DNA of 36,318 bases from contig CAZKRU010000043.1 of assembly GCA_964555235.1 (NCBI GenBank), positions 1-36,318 on the forward strand. The letters run 5' to 3'. The translations under genes were made by a program, and so were the position numbers. This DNA is from CAZKRU01 sp964555235 (GTDB lineage: Bacteria > Verrucomicrobiota > Verrucomicrobiia > Methylacidiphilales > CAMAQI01). Position 1 is the stretch's first letter, and every line of letters begins with the position of its first letter. This document shows positions 24,052 to 32,759 of the stretch, piece after piece. The notes beneath the pieces were generated by a model, which was given only the letters and a program-made list of their open reading frames with translations, searched no databases and was not told the DNA's origin.

Positions 24052-25125
24052 ATGCCGACGACCAAATCTTCTGGAAGTAAAGCCAAGGAAACGAGTTCTA
24101 CAGTTTCGAGTCTTCTGCCGGCTCTGACTCGCGATCAAAAGCTGGAATTGATGCGCCAAATGCTCTTGATCCGGCGTTTCGAAGAGAAGTCGGCTCAGGC
24201 ATTTACCCAGAAGAAGATTATGGGCTTCTGTCATCTCTACAATGGTCAGGAAGCGGTGGCTGTCGGGAGTATTTCGGTTTTGAATAGATCCGATGCGGTG
24301 ATTACGGCGTATCGGGATCATGGTCATGCGCTCGCTCGGGGAATGACCTCCAAGGAATGCATGGCGGAGCTCTTCGGTAAAGCAACCGGTTGTTCCCGAG
24401 GGAAGGGGGGATCGATGCACTTTTTCAGTGCGGAAAAAGGATTTTACGGGGGACACGGAATTGTTGGGGGTCAGACACCGTTGGGACTCGGAATTGCTTT
24501 TGCGCAGAAGTACGACAATACGGGGGGAGTGACGCTCTGTTATTTAGGCGACGGTGCGGTAAATCAAGGGGCTTTTCACGAAGCGATGAATCTTGCGGCA
24601 CTCTGGAAGCTTCCGGTCATTTATATTATCGAAAATAACGAGTGGGCGATGGGAACAAGCTTGAGTCGCTCCTCCGCAGGACTCCCTCTTGTCAATCGCG
24701 CTCATGCGTACGACATGGCGGGCATCGTCGTTGACGGAATGGATGTCGATGAGGTGCGCGCGAAAACGGCAGAGGCTGTCAATCTGGCCCGCACGGAGAG
24801 TCAGCCGACCTTGATGGAAATTAAGACCTACCGCTATCGAGGTCATTCGATGTCGGATCCAGGAAATTACCGGACCAAGGATGAGATTGAGAAGTATAAG
24901 AAGTATGACCCGATTTTGATTTATCGCTCCCGTTTGTTGGAAGAAGGAATTTTGGATACCGCCCAGTTTGATCAGATTGATGAAGCGGTTCATTTGGAAG
25001 TGCAGGAAGCCTACGATTTTGCGGATCAGAGTCCTGAGCCCGCGTTGGAAACCCTCTGGGAAGATGTTTTTGCTCCCGAGGATCAGATTGAAACCATCCC
25101 GCATCGTCCGCAGGATTATCGGTAA
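24052..25125 (+). CDS. pdhA: Pyruvate dehydrogenase E1 component, alpha subunit
   Basis: A 357-residue protein that decarboxylates pyruvate with thiamine diphosphate. The TPP/Mg motif runs from GDG at 166-168 to ENNEWAMGT at about 194. RRFEEKSAQ, TAYRDHGHALARG, GKGGSMHFF and the phosphorylation-loop-like YRYRGHSMSDPGNYR are all typical of PDH E1 alpha. A GAGGA ribosome-binding site lies before the ATG. E1 beta follows 24 bases after the stop and E2 after that, giving the order of heteromeric PDH operons. Branched-chain 2-oxoacid substrates are less likely but not excluded. No E3 gene is in the window. Confidence 0.93.
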   Translation: MPTTKSSGSKAKETSSTVSSLLPALTRDQKLELMRQMLLIRRFEEKSAQAFTQKKIMGFCHLYNGQEAVAVGSISVLNRSDAVITAYRDHGHALARGMTSKECMAELFGKATGCSRGKGGSMHFFSAEKGFYGGHGIVGGQTPLGLGIAFAQKYDNTGGVTLCYLGDGAVNQGAFHEAMNLAALWKLPVIYIIENNEWAMGTSLSRSSAGLPLVNRAHAYDMAGIVVDGMDVDEVRAKTAEAVNLARTESQPTLMEIKTYRYRGHSMSDPGNYRTKDEIEKYKKYDPILIYRSRLLEEGILDTAQFDQIDEAVHLEVQEAYDFADQSPEPALETLWEDVFAPEDQIETIPHRPQDYR

Positions 25126-25149
25126 TTTTGGAAAGAGAAGAGACTGATT

Positions 25150-26124
25150 ATGGCAAAGATGACGCTTCGTGAGGGATTGAACCAGGCTATCGCTGAAGAG
25201 ATGGAACGCGACGAAAAGGTATTTCTGCTCGGTGAGGAAGTGGCGGAATATAATGGCGCCTATAAAGTCAGCAAAGGACTCTTGAATCGGTTTGGGCCAA
25301 AGCGCGTGATTGATACGCCGATCAGTGAATCTGGTTTTGCTGGATTGGCGGTCGGTGCTGCAACGATGGGATTGCGTCCGATTGTTGAGTTCATGACCTG
25401 GAGTTTTTCGTTGGTGGCCTACGATCAGATAGTGAATAATGCGGGGCAGGTGCGGTATATGTCGGGTGGCCAGTTCTCGGTTCCCATTGTTTTTCGCGGT
25501 TCTTCGGGTGGAGGACTTCAAGTCGGTGCGACCCATTCGCATACTCCTGAAAATTGGTATGCAGGGGTTCCTGCCTTGACGGTGATTACTCCGGCCTTTC
25601 CGGATGATGCCAAGGGACTTCTCAAAAGTGCGATTCGCAGTAACAATCCGGTGATTTTTATTGAGAACGAAAAGCTTTATGGATTCGAGGGAGAAGTGCC
25701 GGAGGGCGATCATCTGACGCCGATTGGAAAAGCGCGAGTTCGTCGCGAAGGTTCGGATATTACCCTGGTTTCCAATAGCGCATCGACGCACCGAGCGCTT
25801 GCGGTTGCGGAGCAGCTTGCTTCGGAAGGAATTCAGGCGGAGGTCATTGATCTTCGCACGATCAAGCCGCTTGATTTTGAAACGATCGCGGCTTCGGTTT
25901 CCAAGACGAATCGACTCGTGATCGTTGAGGAGAACAAACCGTTTTGTGGTTGGGGGGCGCAGGTGGCCTATCAAGTGCAGCGTGAGCTTTTTGATGAGCT
26001 CGATGCGCCGGTGATCCGGGTGACTGGTTTGGAAGTGCCGCAGCCGTACAATGGTCGTCTGGAAAACGAAGTGATGCCGAATGAGGTTCGCATTATTGCG
26101 GCGGTTCGGGAATCGTTGTCATAA
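25150..26124 (+). CDS. pdhB: Pyruvate dehydrogenase E1 component, beta subunit
   Basis: The 324-residue partner of the preceding E1 alpha. Family features include LREGLNQAIAEEMERDEKVFLLGEEV, GAYKVSKGL, RVIDTPISESGFAGLAVGAA, EFMTWSFSLVAYDQIVNNAGQ and, in the C-terminal transketolase domain, EVIDLRTIKPLD. Length is standard. It contributes to the TPP site at the alpha/beta interface and binds the E2 core. Confidence 0.94.
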   Translation: MAKMTLREGLNQAIAEEMERDEKVFLLGEEVAEYNGAYKVSKGLLNRFGPKRVIDTPISESGFAGLAVGAATMGLRPIVEFMTWSFSLVAYDQIVNNAGQVRYMSGGQFSVPIVFRGSSGGGLQVGATHSHTPENWYAGVPALTVITPAFPDDAKGLLKSAIRSNNPVIFIENEKLYGFEGEVPEGDHLTPIGKARVRREGSDITLVSNSASTHRALAVAEQLASEGIQAEVIDLRTIKPLDFETIAASVSKTNRLVIVEENKPFCGWGAQVAYQVQRELFDELDAPVIRVTGLEVPQPYNGRLENEVMPNEVRIIAAVRESLS

Positions 26125-26157
26125 TTGGGGAATTTTGGATCTGAGAAAGTAGGGGAT

Positions 26158-27399
26158 ATGGCGAAAGATGTGATTATGCCGGCGTTAAGTCCTTCGATGC
26201 TTGAGGGGACCCTTGTCAAATGGTTGAAGAAGGAGGGGGACGAGATTAAGTCGGGCGATGTGCTTGCTGAGGTTGAGACCGACAAGGCGACGATGGATCT
26301 GGAAGCGTTCGATTCTGGTGTCCTGCGGAAGATTTTTCATCCCCCTGGTAGTAAGGTTTCGGTAAATACGCGCATCGCGGTTTTGGGTGGGCGTGATGAG
26401 AAAATTAATTTTGATGCCGTTCCCGTTGTAGCAACGGCAACGGAAGCGCCTTCGGCGACAAAGCTGGAGCCTGCTGCGGCTTCAATCCCGGCGTCGGTGG
26501 CTCCTGCTGCTTCAGTGCCGAATCTGAATGGATCTCGGGTGAAGGCTTCTCCGCTGGCAAAGAAAGTCGCGAAGGAGATGGGAGTTCAGGTTGGACTTCT
26601 CACCGGTACGGGTCCTGGCGGTCGCGTGGTGAAGCGGGATGTGCTCGGGGCACGTGGAGGTTCTGGCGGGGGTTGGGGCATTTATCCTCAAGGTCCCATT
26701 GCCAAGGACGAACGGATTGTTTTGAGTAATATGCGTCAGACAATCGCGCGACGTCTGCTCGAAAGCAAAACCCAGATCCCTCATTTCTATCTCGAAATGG
26801 AAGTCGATGCCGCGCCGCTCGTTCAACTTCGTGGAATGCTCAACAAGTCTTTCGAAAAACTTCCCCAGCCGATCAAGCTGAGTCCTAATGATTTCATTTT
26901 GAAAGCGGTGGCGGAAGCGATTCGTCGTGTTCCAGCGATTAATGCCTCCTATGAGGGGGATGCCATTCGCCAATATTCAAGTGTTCAGCTGGCTTTTGCG
27001 GTTGCGCTCCAAAACGGATTGATTACTCCGGTGATCCGCGACGCGCAGAATAAAAATCTCAAGCAGATTGCGGAAGAAGTGAAGACGTTGGCGGCTCGTG
27101 CGCGCGAAGGGAAGCTGAAGCCTGAGGAATATACGACAGGAACCTTTGCGGTTTCGAATTTGGGAATGTACGGTGTGGATCGTTTTTCGGCGATCATCAA
27201 TCCGCCGCAATCCGCAATTCTGGCGGTCGGAGCGGTGGTGAAAAAGCCGGTGGTGAATGAGGACGATGAGATCGTCGTTGGTCATCGAATGAGCCTGACG
27301 CTCTCCTGCGATCATCGCGTCGTGGATGGATCGATTGGCGCGCTCTTTTTGAAAGAAGTCAAAGAGCTCATCGAAAATCCGAGTCTTCTGCTGTTTTAG
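26158..27399 (+). CDS. pdhC: Dihydrolipoamide acetyltransferase (PDH E2)
   Basis: ATG 26158 is chosen, since the TTG at 26125 adds residues that are not part of the lipoyl domain. The product has 413 residues in three parts: one lipoyl domain with Lys43 in ETDKATMD; an Ala/Pro-rich linker leading to a peripheral-subunit-binding domain (KASPLAKKVAKEMGV...GPGGRVVKRDV); and the catalytic domain with DHRVVDG at 385-391. It transfers the acetyl group to CoA and forms the core of the complex. It closes the pdh operon and is followed by a dispersed repeat. Confidence 0.93.
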   Translation: MAKDVIMPALSPSMLEGTLVKWLKKEGDEIKSGDVLAEVETDKATMDLEAFDSGVLRKIFHPPGSKVSVNTRIAVLGGRDEKINFDAVPVVATATEAPSATKLEPAAASIPASVAPAASVPNLNGSRVKASPLAKKVAKEMGVQVGLLTGTGPGGRVVKRDVLGARGGSGGGWGIYPQGPIAKDERIVLSNMRQTIARRLLESKTQIPHFYLEMEVDAAPLVQLRGMLNKSFEKLPQPIKLSPNDFILKAVAEAIRRVPAINASYEGDAIRQYSSVQLAFAVALQNGLITPVIRDAQNKNLKQIAEEVKTLAARAREGKLKPEEYTTGTFAVSNLGMYGVDRFSAIINPPQSAILAVGAVVKKPVVNEDDEIVVGHRMSLTLSCDHRVVDGSIGALFLKEVKELIENPSLLLF

Positions 27400-27407
27400 T
27401 CGAATTT

Positions 27408-27556
27408 TTCTCACAAAGCTCCAGCCCCTGTGCTCATGGGGCAATCGGTGGTGAGAAGAGGATTTTGTCTCTCGCTAAGCCCGCCAAGACGCAAAGGGAT
27501 GTTCAACTTTAAATCCCAAAAGGCCTTCTTGGCGACTTGGCGGACTTCGCGAGAAT
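27408..27556. repeat. Composite dispersed repeat downstream of pdhC
   Basis: An imperfect palindrome has one arm at about 27467-27497 (TCTCGCTAAGCCCGCCAAG then ACGCAAAGG) and the other at about 27524-27555 (CCTTCTTGGCGACTTGGCGG then ACTTCGCGAGAA). The 60 bases before the left arm also resemble those before the copy at the window's right end. It lies after the pdhC stop and before the convergent mqnA end, so it may serve as a bidirectional terminator as well as being a mobile repeat. Confidence 0.7.
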
Positions 27557-27595
27557 ATCTTGTATTCCTGCTTTCCTCAGAGAAATGCAGAAAAC

Positions 27596-28330
27596 TCAAA
27601 TCCACTTCATTCGCGGGAGGCGTGGGAGTAATCCCCCTCGATGAAGGCCATCCGCAAAGCGATCAATTCCCGCTTTTTCTTCGGGTCCAATCGGATAGTG
27701 GAGATCGTGGTGGAGATATTGGTAATCGCGGGGATTTCGAATAAAGCTCGAAAGGGTGGCCATCCCGCGGGTTTTCGCTGTGCGTAATTTTTCGGCCAGA
27801 TCCAATGCTTCAGAGCGTTCAAGTTGAGGGCGAATCGCCCAGACGGCAAAGACAAAAGGGAGCGCGGTTTCTTTCCACCACATTTCGCCCAAATCCATGA
27901 CGGGAGTTTCCGGATTGCTTCGTCGGAAATCCATGGCGCGGTCACCAATTAAGATTTTGGCATCGGCAGAATAATCGGAATCGACGAGATCAATCGGCTG
28001 TTTGAGGTATTGATCAAAGAGAACCCAGGCGAGGAGATTGGAGGTGAGGGATTCGGGATCGCGGGCAATGGTTCGGATCTGATTTTGAGGGACGGACGAA
28101 ACGAGAATGACGCTGTAGACCGCGCCACGCGAACCGATGCCAACTCCATCGACAAGGAGATATTCCGGATGTTCCAAGGGAAAAAGGACGGGGACCAGCG
28201 CGGCGTCCAAATCACCCGTGGTGAGTGCTCGGGAAAGACGATTGGGAGGAAGGAAGGCAATGGGATCTTGCCATCCGGCGAGGAGCGGTTTCGCATTGAG
28301 GTAAGGAACGGATCCGAGGCGGTAGATCAT
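27596..28330 (-). CDS. mqnA: Chorismate dehydratase (futalosine menaquinone pathway)
   Basis: A 244-residue MqnA/MqnD-type periplasmic-binding-fold protein without a signal peptide. The N-terminal RLGSVPYLNAKPL and the later DAALVPVLFPL are typical of MqnA, which dehydrates chorismate to 3-enolpyruvylbenzoate, the first step of the futalosine route to menaquinone. The start lies 3 bases after the stop of the peptidase gene, at the end of a four-gene operon. Other mqn genes are not in the window. Confidence 0.85.
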   Translation of the reverse strand: MIYRLGSVPYLNAKPLLAGWQDPIAFLPPNRLSRALTTGDLDAALVPVLFPLEHPEYLLVDGVGIGSRGAVYSVILVSSVPQNQIRTIARDPESLTSNLLAWVLFDQYLKQPIDLVDSDYSADAKILIGDRAMDFRRSNPETPVMDLGEMWWKETALPFVFAVWAIRPQLERSEALDLAEKLRTAKTRGMATLSSFIRNPRDYQYLHHDLHYPIGPEEKAGIDRFADGLHRGGLLPRLPRMKWI

Positions 28331-28333
28331 GGA

Positions 28334-29002
28334 TTACATTCCCTTTTGAGATTCGCGAGCTGCCTTTGAGATTCGCGTCGCTTCCACAAAGGAATCAAAA
28401 AGCGGGAAATAAATCGGGTGCCGTTCCGGATGATACTGGGTGCCAAAGGCGTAAGGGTAATTCTTGAGTCGGACTTGCTCAATGATTCCATCTTCCGCAT
28501 GCCACGCTTCAACTTCGAGATCGTTTGCCACTTCATCGAGGGCTTGATGGTGTGAGCTGTTGACTTTTTCATAATAAAACGGAGCAGCAACTCCCGAGGC
28601 ATAGCGCAGTGGCTGGCAGTTACTGTCCTTCTGGGTGGGAAGATCGTGTCCATCGACATCGAGATGAAGGGTTCCGCCAAGAGCGACGTTCAGAATTTGA
28701 GTTCCCCGGCAGATGGCAAGAATCGGAAGGGTTTTTTCCATGGCAAGCTTGAGCGCGGGAAAATCCCAGGCATCTCGATCCGGTTTGGCATCTTCGATGT
28801 GCGCCGGATTCGGGATCGGCTGCTGAAGATAGTTTTCACTGATATCCTGTCCACCGGTGAGGAGGAGGGCATCTGCGGTTGCGAAGTCAAAGGACTCGGT
28901 TCGTTCGTTCAGAAGGAGGGCGTCGGGATAACGCGCGAAGATTTTGGGAAACCAGGCATCATCGCTAGGTCGCATCCAAGTAGCGATTCGAAGCGAATTC
29001 AT
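28334..29002 (-). CDS. Gamma-glutamyl-hydrolase-like class I amidotransferase (peptidase C26)
   Basis: The 222-residue protein has LLTGGQDI, the nucleophile Cys in LAICRGTQ, NVALGGTLH, and the catalytic His-Glu in TQYHPERH. This is the PuuD/C26 group, which cleaves gamma-glutamyl amide bonds. Its start overlaps the mpl stop as ATGA. Next to mpl, whose substrate contains a gamma-D-glutamyl bond, a role in muropeptide breakdown is possible; the known role of the family in polyamine breakdown finds no support here, as no puu genes are near. Confidence 0.85.
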   Translation of the reverse strand: MNSLRIATWMRPSDDAWFPKIFARYPDALLLNERTESFDFATADALLLTGGQDISENYLQQPIPNPAHIEDAKPDRDAWDFPALKLAMEKTLPILAICRGTQILNVALGGTLHLDVDGHDLPTQKDSNCQPLRYASGVAAPFYYEKVNSSHHQALDEVANDLEVEAWHAEDGIIEQVRLKNYPYAFGTQYHPERHPIYFPLFDSFVEATRISKAARESQKGM

Positions 29003-30390
29003 GCGGCAAGTTGATCGAGGAGTTTTTGGTGAATGCCACCGAAACCGCCATTGCTGAAGACTGCAACGACATCTCCTTTTTTCAATTGGGGGAGAAGGGA
29101 GGCAATAATCGCGTCTGCGCCGTTTTCATAGAAGGCCGGTTTTCCCAGTTTTTTCAAATCGGCAACTACTTTTTCAGGATTGAGACGCTGTTCGACGGGG
29201 ATTTGATCCAGCGCGGCGATTTGGGCGACGTAGATGCCATCCGCTTCGGCGAGAGCGGTTGGGAGATCGTTTTGGAAAACGGCACGACGAGTGGTGTTGC
29301 TGCGTGGCTCGAAAATGGCCCAAAGCCGGCGACCCGCATAGCGAATCTTGAGGGCTTTGATTGTCTCGCGCAGAGCGGTGGGATGATGTCCGAAGTCATC
29401 GATGACAGTAATCCCGTTGATTTCTCCGCGAACTTCCTGGCGACGTTTGATTCCTTTAAAGGTCTGAAGTCCCTCTTGAATCTTGTCGAAGGGGATTTGA
29501 TAAAAGTGGGCGGAGGCAACGGCCATTGCTGCGTTGCGAACATTGAACTCCCCTCCCATCGGAACACTGAAGCGATGTTGGAAGAGTTCGAATTCGCTGT
29601 GTTCGGGATGATAGGCGACATTTAGAATCCGGGCTCCGGCATTGGCGGAAAATCCGACTTCGAGAATGGGGGCTTGACTGGCTTTAACGACTTCAATGGC
29701 ATTGGGATCGTCGGCATTGACGAGGATCATTCCATTGCGGGGAACGATATTAACGAGTCTTCGAAAGGAGAGCTGAATCGCGGCAAGATTTTCGTAAATG
29801 TCGGCATGGTCGAATTCGACATTGTTAATGACGACGAGTTCGGGGAGGTAATGGAGAAATTTGCTTCGCTTGTCGAAGTAGGCGGTGTCGTACTCATCGC
29901 CTTCGATGATCCAATGCTTTCCTGCTTGGCGACGGCAGCCTTGATCGAAGTTAAGCGGAATTCCGCCGATCAAGTAGGAGGGCTTTTCTCCGGCGTTCTC
30001 AAAGAGCCAAGTCGTGAGGGTGGTGGTGGTGGTTTTTCCGTGAGTTCCAGTGATGACGATATTATGGCTTTGGCGGAGGAAGTAAAACTTGAGAACTTCC
30101 GGTAGCGAAAGATAAAATCGCTTGGCATCAAGCGCTGCTTCGAGTTCGGGATTGCTCCGGCGAATGGCGTTCCCCACAACGATGACGGCATCTTTTTTGG
30201 GGAGATTTTCAGGTTTGTAGCCGGCTTGGATTCGGATTCCTTTGCTTTCAAGAAACGTCGACATGGGGGGATAAACATTTTCGTCGGAGCCGGTGACTTC
30301 GTAGCCGAGGTCTTTGAGCATGGCTGCGACAGCGCCCATGGCGGTACCGCAGATTCCGAGAAAATGAAACGCTTGAGTGTTGGGGAGCAT
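28999..30390 (-). CDS. mpl: UDP-N-acetylmuramate:L-Ala-gamma-D-Glu-meso-DAP ligase
   Basis: A Mur-ligase of 463 residues. HFLGICGTAMGAVAAMLKDLG is the Mpl/MurC N-terminal motif, GTHGKTTTTTL the ATP site, and EGDEYDTAYFDKRSKFLHY separates Mpl from MurC. A DDFGHHPTALRETI motif follows, with the C-terminal domain after it. The enzyme reattaches the murein tripeptide to UDP-MurNAc during cell-wall recycling. ATG 30390 gives the usual length, 7 bases after the folE2 stop; the longer open frame overlaps folE2 by 92 bases and adds no family sequence. Confidence 0.9.
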   Translation of the reverse strand: MLPNTQAFHFLGICGTAMGAVAAMLKDLGYEVTGSDENVYPPMSTFLESKGIRIQAGYKPENLPKKDAVIVVGNAIRRSNPELEAALDAKRFYLSLPEVLKFYFLRQSHNIVITGTHGKTTTTTLTTWLFENAGEKPSYLIGGIPLNFDQGCRRQAGKHWIIEGDEYDTAYFDKRSKFLHYLPELVVINNVEFDHADIYENLAAIQLSFRRLVNIVPRNGMILVNADDPNAIEVVKASQAPILEVGFSANAGARILNVAYHPEHSEFELFQHRFSVPMGGEFNVRNAAMAVASAHFYQIPFDKIQEGLQTFKGIKRRQEVRGEINGITVIDDFGHHPTALRETIKALKIRYAGRRLWAIFEPRSNTTRRAVFQNDLPTALAEADGIYVAQIAALDQIPVEQRLNPEKVVADLKKLGKPAFYENGADAIIASLLPQLKKGDVVAVFSNGGFGGIHQKLLDQLAA

Positions 30391-30397
30391 AAGAGGA

Positions 30398-31198
30398 TCA
30401 GGATTCTGAAGGTTTTTCGATGCAGGCGTAAGCGGCGTGATTGTGGATGCTTTCCATGTTCTCAGCTTCGACTTTATACCAGGTGACATCGGTATGCTTA
30501 TTCAGACGGAGTGCGACATTGCGCACGAGATCTTCAACGAAGACCGGATGATCGTAAGCGCGCTCGGTCACGGCTTTTTCGTCAGGACGTTTGAGAAGGG
30601 AGAAAATTTCGCTGCTGGCGGAGGATTCAATGATGCTGATGAGGTCTTCGATCCAGACGGTATTACTAAAACGGATGGAGACGGTCACGTAGCCGCGTTG
30701 ATTGTGAGCGCCGTACTCGCTGATCGCCTTGGAACAGGGGCAAAGGGTGGTGACGGGAACAATAACAGTCAGGATAAAATCGATCTCGGCTCCGTAAGCG
30801 GCGGCTTCAAAGCGGGCGACGTAATCGACGAGTCCTTTGGCTCCGGTTGCAGGAGCTTTTTTTTCGATGAAGTAAGGAAACTCCATTTCGATGTGGGCGG
30901 CTTCAGCTTGAAGGCGTTTTTGGAGTTCCTTCAACATCTCCGGAATATTTTTGACATGAACAAGGCTCCCATGGGAGTTGAGGACTTCGACGAATCGGCT
31001 CATGTGAGTTCCCTTGAAGTGATGGGGAAGGTCGACCAAGAGACTCATGGTCGCAATGGTGTTCTGAACCTGATGCGTTTTATCACGGACTTGGATCGGA
31101 TAGCGGAGTCCTTTGACGCCGACTTTATCGATCCGGAGGTTCCGGGTATCCGGCTCGCTCTGTTGATCGGAAAGCGGGCGGTGCGAGTGGGTGCTCAT
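30398..31198 (-). CDS. folE2: GTP cyclohydrolase FolE2
   Basis: A 266-residue type IB GTP cyclohydrolase, first enzyme of folate (and queuosine) synthesis. Metal and substrate residues lie in VPVTTLCPCSKAISEYGAHNQRG; DKVGVKGLRYPIQVRD near the start and FVEDLVRN and NMESIHNHAAYA near the end are family marks. The start at Met5 of the longest frame (MSTHSHRP) is preferred. It leads the operon folE2-mpl-C26-mqnA. Confidence 0.92.
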   Translation of the reverse strand: MSTHSHRPLSDQQSEPDTRNLRIDKVGVKGLRYPIQVRDKTHQVQNTIATMSLLVDLPHHFKGTHMSRFVEVLNSHGSLVHVKNIPEMLKELQKRLQAEAAHIEMEFPYFIEKKAPATGAKGLVDYVARFEAAAYGAEIDFILTVIVPVTTLCPCSKAISEYGAHNQRGYVTVSIRFSNTVWIEDLISIIESSASSEIFSLLKRPDEKAVTERAYDHPVFVEDLVRNVALRLNKHTDVTWYKVEAENMESIHNHAAYACIEKPSES

Positions 31199-31210
31199 GA
31201 GAAAAATCAC

Positions 31211-31445
31211 GCTAGCCCGAAGTGTTCACAAATCCAGCGCGAAGTTCGTTCTTCATTTTACTCTGAGGAAAGAGGAAGAGAGACTGTTTTTGCACTCTGC
31301 GAGCACGGTGGCTGTGCCCCCCTTTGCCCCCGCACCAAACCAATCAGTCCTCCGGCTGAGGCGGGTTTTCTTTCAGAAATGTTTTCTGCGTAAAAAAACA
31401 CTCCGCGAGGTTGATTTTATCCAAAATGAGAGTTATCTCTCTGAG
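31211..31445. other. Divergent intergenic region
   Basis: 235 bases between folE2 (minus) and the secretin-like gene (plus) must hold both promoters, but no strong -35/-10 pair stands out. One small hairpin, CCTC-CGGCT-GAGG at 31349-31361, is followed by CGGGTTTTC. I see no further gene here. Confidence 0.4.
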
Positions 31446-32258
31446 ATGCGCGTAATTCTTCTCTTCTTCCTTTTACTCTCGGTCTCTTGGGGACAGGAAC
31501 CGAAACTTACCCGCACCTATCCGGTCAACTCGGGCGATTTTACCGAAGTCAAAAAAAGCATTGAAGCGCTTCTTTCACCCCAAGGAAAAGTCATCGCCTT
31601 GGAGCCTCAACGGAAGCTGATCGTACAGGATATTCCTTCTAGTTTAAGTTTAATTGATTCCGTGATGCAGGAAGTCAACGCGCCGAAGCCGAATGTGAGG
31701 ATTGATGTGACACTTCAGGAGTTTGGCGATGAGATCCAACGTCAATTTACGGTTGAAGGACGAACAAAAATTGGAGGCATTGACGTCGGAAATCGTGAAG
31801 ACCGGGGAGGAAGGGTTACTCTCAAGAATCAGAATGGTGGAAATGACTCCCTCAATGCTCAATTTCTTGTCGTTCAAAGCGGTGGGAGCGCCGCGATCCA
31901 GATCGGCGAAGAGGTTCCGTTTGTCGACTATTTCTGGTCCTACGCCAACGGATTGGGATTGGTTACCGGAGTTCCCCACTGGCAAAAAATTGGTTCGCAA
32001 CTCCGAATTCGCCCTATGGTCGTTGGCGAACTCATCACCGTCGAACTCCTCCCTGAAATTACGAGCCTGGTTGAGACCAACCCGGAAACCGTTCAGTTCC
32101 GAAAACTCGCCACCACCGTCACCATCGCCAATGGCGGCTCCATGGTCATTGGAGGATTCGACAACGCGACCGAGGAATTCAATCGCAGCTTCTTCAATCG
32201 CGGAAAAAACAAAAATACCCGCGTCGGAAATATTACGCTGAAGGCGAATATTCAGTAG
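31446..32258 (+). CDS. Short secretin-domain protein (GspD/PilQ-like)
   Basis: ATG 31446 starts a signal peptide (MRVILLFFLLLSVSWGQ), so the longer open frame upstream is not used. Of 270 residues, the first part is an N1/N3-type secretin domain (GDFTEVKKSIEALLSPQGKVIALEPQRKLIVQDIPSSL, then APKPNVRIDVTLQE). The second part resembles the secretin beta domain: VQSGGSAAIQIGEEVPFV, LRIRPMVVGELITVELLPEIT and TTVTIANGGSMVIGGFD. Usual secretins are two to three times longer, and no other secretion genes are near. It may form a small outer-membrane ring or be a non-pore relative. Confidence 0.75.
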   Translation: MRVILLFFLLLSVSWGQEPKLTRTYPVNSGDFTEVKKSIEALLSPQGKVIALEPQRKLIVQDIPSSLSLIDSVMQEVNAPKPNVRIDVTLQEFGDEIQRQFTVEGRTKIGGIDVGNREDRGGRVTLKNQNGGNDSLNAQFLVVQSGGSAAIQIGEEVPFVDYFWSYANGLGLVTGVPHWQKIGSQLRIRPMVVGELITVELLPEITSLVETNPETVQFRKLATTVTIANGGSMVIGGFDNATEEFNRSFFNRGKNKNTRVGNITLKANIQ

Positions 32259-32388
32259 AAATTTGGTAGGGTGACCCCGATATAATCATGTTTTCGCCGC
32301 CCATCGGAACGAAATGATCTTCATTTGTCCCATGTGTTGCAATGGGACTCCAATACTCACGAGCTTGGGGGGGCTGTACAGCGATGCT

Positions 32389-32754
32389 TTAATGCTTGGT
32401 GAGCTCATGAATCCGTTTTTGAAGAAGCGGAAAATCGATCGGCTTGGTCATGAAATCGGTGGCCCCCGCTTCTTGGGCGCGCTTGCGATCTTCGGGAAGT
32501 GCCCGTGCGGTGAGAATGATAACGCGGATCTCTTGTGTGCCGGGATCGGTTCGGAGTAATTTCAAGACGGTGTAGCCCTCCATATCCGGCAGTCCGACGT
32601 CCATGATGACGAGGTCCGGATTCAAGGCTTTTGACTCTTTTAAGCCATCGCTTCCATTGCTTGCCCAGTGCAACTCATGACCCGCTTTTTCCAGAAAACG
32701 GCGAATGAGCCGAGCATTGTTCGGCTGATCTTCGATGAGGAGGATGCGTGCCAT
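32389..32754 (-). CDS. CheY-like single-domain response regulator
   Basis: A 121-residue receiver domain with acidic pocket LLIEDQ, phospho-Asp in VIMDVGLPD, Thr in ILTARA and Lys in MTKPID. There is no output domain, so it acts through a protein partner or as a phosphate relay. The start lies 5 bases after the stop of the kinase gene. Confidence 0.9.
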   Translation of the reverse strand: MARILLIEDQPNNARLIRRFLEKAGHELHWASNGSDGLKESKALNPDLVIMDVGLPDMEGYTVLKLLRTDPGTQEIRVIILTARALPEDRKRAQEAGATDFMTKPIDFPLLQKRIHELTKH

Positions 32755-32759
32755 AATGA

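Noticed and set aside
24544..25974. Long minus-strand open frame of 476 codons
   Set aside because: It lies opposite pdhA and pdhB and its translation is rich in Arg, His and Asn without any domain pattern, as expected for a shadow frame.
31349..31365. Hairpin followed by T-rich sequence as a terminator
   Set aside because: The stem is only 4 bp and no gene ends upstream of it on the plus strand.
30437..31393. Plus-strand open frame of 318 codons
   Set aside because: It is antisense to folE2, whose motifs are clear; the low-complexity Gly/Asp/Phe composition is typical of a shadow.
32314..32559. Open frame of 81 codons on the plus strand
   Set aside because: It overlaps the response regulator on the other strand and has no family similarity. 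The stretch 32259-32388 shows no other gene.
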